From Ruminococcus flavefaciens (GTDB taxonomy: Bacteria; Bacillota; Clostridia; Oscillospirales; Ruminococcaceae), in contig DEBW01000054.1 of assembly GCA_002348905.1 (NCBI GenBank), positions 24,941 to 31,780 on the forward strand: 6,840 nucleotides of DNA, read 5' to 3'. The position numbers and the translations under genes are program-made. Positions 5,821 through 6,840 of this stretch are shown in pieces; position 1 is the first letter of the stretch; every line of letters begins with the position of its first letter. The notes beneath the pieces were generated by a model. That model was not told the origin of the DNA and searched no databases. It was given only the letters and a program-made list of their open reading frames with translations.

Positions 5821-6840
5821 TTTGATGATTATAGGAAGGTCAGAAAGCTTATACTTGCCGGAATCAACATACTGGATAGTAAGTGCATCCTTACCGGTAA
5901 TACCATCGCCAGGATTGTAAACATCAGCATTAAGTCTGGCTTCGGCAGAAAGATCATACTTATCATGATTGCCGAGAAACTGGAGTATAGTTACAGCATC
6001 AGCAACAGAAACCTTATTATCACTGTTAGCATCACCGAGGCATTTAGGAGTGTTTTTACCTGATTCTTCTGTTACAACGTCCTCAGAACCAGTAGTGGTA
6101 ACAGTAGTTGTAGTTGTTGTTTTTGCTGCTTCAGAAGTTGTAGTAGTAGCCTTAGGCTTTGTTGTAGTTGTTACAACAGGCTTTTCATCACCAGTACCGC
6201 CAAGACCGTCAGCATAAGTGCCGTCAGGCTCATATCCATAATAAAGCTTACCATTTACATATACAGGTACATAAGGAGTCATTATGCCCTTTATAGTACC
6301 GTCTTCAGCAGTTTCACCCGTGCCGCCGAGAATATCCTTGTTAGAGAAGTCGTTCTTTGCATCCCAGCCGCTGCCGTAGTCAGGCATAACGATAGCAAGA
6401 AGTATCTCACACTGCTGTCTGCCTTCTGATACAGGGAGAACAGCTCTGCCGTCAGGGAGTGAAACTTCGATGTAGTAGATATCGCCGTCATATTTCTTAG
6501 GCTTGGATATAACAGCCGGAGTAACACCCGTATACATAGCAGACTGGTCACGGTCACAGCGGATAACAACATCCTCAGGATTCTTGCCGGCAGCAATAAC
6601 CTCACTCATGTCCATATAGTATCTGAATGAGATGTTATCCTGTACTCTTGCAGGCCATGCAGAGTGGTTTGTGATCTTGAAGCTGATAGTCACACCGCTT
6701 GAAGATGATTCCTTGCCAAGAGCCTCTACATAGAACTCAGGAGCATCGTGAACTTCTTTCTGAGGGAAGCTTGGATCTTTAGTACCGCCGTAGAGGTCTA
6801 CCATCTTACAGAGCATAGCTGTGCAGCCTGCGTTATAGTC
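5818..6840 (-). CDS. Cellulosomal GH9 endoglucanase, C-terminal part (GH9-CBM3c-dockerin)
   Basis: The frame enters at the right edge and 340 residues are visible; the start and most of the catalytic domain are outside. The first residues read DYNAGCTAMLCKMVDLYGG, the conserved end of a family 9 glycoside hydrolase; the catalytic acid Glu normally lies about four residues before DYNAG, just beyond the window. Next comes a CBM3c-like module (about 34-204: HSAWPARVQDNISFRYYMD, WDAKNDFS, MTPYVPVYVNGKLYYG), matching the GH9-CBM3c 'theme B' processive endoglucanases in which CBM3c guides the cellulose chain. A Thr-rich linker (about 222-265) leads to a C-terminal dockerin (267-338) with two calcium-binding repeats, which would anchor the enzyme to a scaffoldin cohesin. 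The product is therefore a secreted cellulosome cellulase. The first dockerin loop is canonical; the second is one residue longer than usual. The gene converges on the GHL10 gene, with 38 nt between stops. Confidence 0.94.
   Translation of the reverse strand, partial: DYNAGCTAMLCKMVDLYGGTKDPSFPQKEVHDAPEFYVEALGKESSSSGVTISFKITNHSAWPARVQDNISFRYYMDMSEVIAAGKNPEDVVIRCDRDQSAMYTGVTPAVISKPKKYDGDIYYIEVSLPDGRAVLPVSEGRQQCEILLAIVMPDYGSGWDAKNDFSNKDILGGTGETAEDGTIKGIMTPYVPVYVNGKLYYGYEPDGTYADGLGGTGDEKPVVTTTTKPKATTTTSEAAKTTTTTTVTTTGSEDVVTEESGKNTPKCLGDANSDNKVSVADAVTILQFLGNHDKYDLSAEARLNADVYNPGDGITGKDALTIQYVDSGKYKLSDLPIIIK
5821..6042 (-). other. Dockerin module of the GH9 enzyme
   Basis: About 74 C-terminal residues carry two EF-hand-like repeats. 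Repeat 1 reads GDANSDNKVSVADAVTILQF, with Asp at loop positions 1, 5 and 12 and Asn at 3. Repeat 2 reads ADVYNPGDGITGKDALTIQ, where the first and last Asp are 12 residues apart instead of 11. The segment ends with KYKLSDLPIIIK at the C-terminus. Dockerins bind scaffoldin cohesins in the presence of calcium, and this one identifies the enzyme as a cellulosome subunit. Confidence 0.9.
6046..6177 (-). repeat. Thr-rich low-complexity linker
   Basis: The minus strand encodes runs of four to six threonines separated by short KPKA, SEAAK and GSED segments. It appears on the plus strand as a GTAGTTGTTGT-type low-complexity stretch. It joins the CBM3c module to the dockerin and is typical of extracellular cellulase linkers, which are often O-glycosylated. 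Confidence 0.85.
6229..6741 (-). other. CBM3c-like module of the GH9 enzyme
   Basis: This stretch encodes about 170 residues that resemble the family 3c module fused to GH9 catalytic domains in Clostridium and Ruminococcus cellulases. Landmarks in order are EFYVEAL, NHSAWPARV, FRYYMDMSEVI, DIYYIEVSLPDGR, WDAKNDFSNKDI and the C-terminal YVPVYVNGKLYYGYEP. The order GH9 then CBM3 with almost no linker is the pattern of CBM3c. The extent is estimated by eye. Confidence 0.85.

Noticed and set aside
5797..6063. Plus-strand open frame of 88 codons starting in the terminator.
   Set aside because: It begins inside the terminator loop and is antisense to the dockerin, with no family resemblance.
6046..6177. 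Repetitive GTT/GTAGTTGT stretch as a CRISPR or satellite repeat.
   Set aside because: It is irregular, has no spacers, stays in frame and encodes the Thr-rich linker of the cellulase.
5969..6217. Plus-strand Val-rich open frame of 82 codons.
   Set aside because: It is the antisense of the Thr-rich linker and dockerin of the cellulase gene. Its valine runs are the complement of threonine codons, and there is no ribosome binding site.

Overview
The window looks like a chromosomal segment of an anaerobic, cellulosome-forming Firmicute of the rumen/gut Ruminococcus type, with R. flavefaciens or a close relative the best guess. The strongest evidence is at the right edge: a minus-strand gene that reads GH9 C-terminus, CBM3c-like module, Thr-rich linker and type-I-like dockerin. 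Strong AAGGAG ribosome binding sites, short intergenic gaps, moderately low GC and a clostridial-style mltG–U32 gene pair fit the same lineage. The species is inferred, because no marker gene is present.

Left part (1-3690, + strand): four tightly packed co-directional genes. They are the 3' part of a DJ-1/PfpI-family gene, a 5-formyltetrahydrofolate cyclo-ligase starting one base after the DJ-1 stop, an mltG-type endolytic transglycosylase overlapping the cyclo-ligase by 8 nt, and a U32-family protein (TrhP-like tRNA hydroxylation factor). A perfect 12-bp hairpin with a T-run ends this apparent operon. It also serves, or at least abuts, the convergent gene from the right.

Middle (3688-5820): two lipoprotein genes diverge from a 100-bp AT-rich spacer. 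To the left (minus strand) is a ComEC-like metallo-beta-lactamase-fold lipoprotein. To the right (plus strand) is a GHL10/DUF187 glycoside-hydrolase-like lipoprotein. The second ends in another hairpin terminator, whose T-rich tail runs into the stop codon of the convergent cellulase gene.

Right part (5818-6840, - strand): the partial GH9-CBM3c-dockerin endoglucanase. Its start and most of its catalytic domain lie outside the window.

Functionally, the left operon is housekeeping (aldehyde/stress or repair, folate salvage, peptidoglycan strand termination, tRNA wobble modification). The right half encodes surface or secreted proteins, one of them a clear cellulosome component. I see no tRNA, rRNA, CRISPR array, insertion sequence or phage gene, and no intergenic stretch longer than about 100 bp. 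I found no convincing undescribed multi-gene system. The findings are modest: atypical details in otherwise recognisable families, and compact convergent gene ends.
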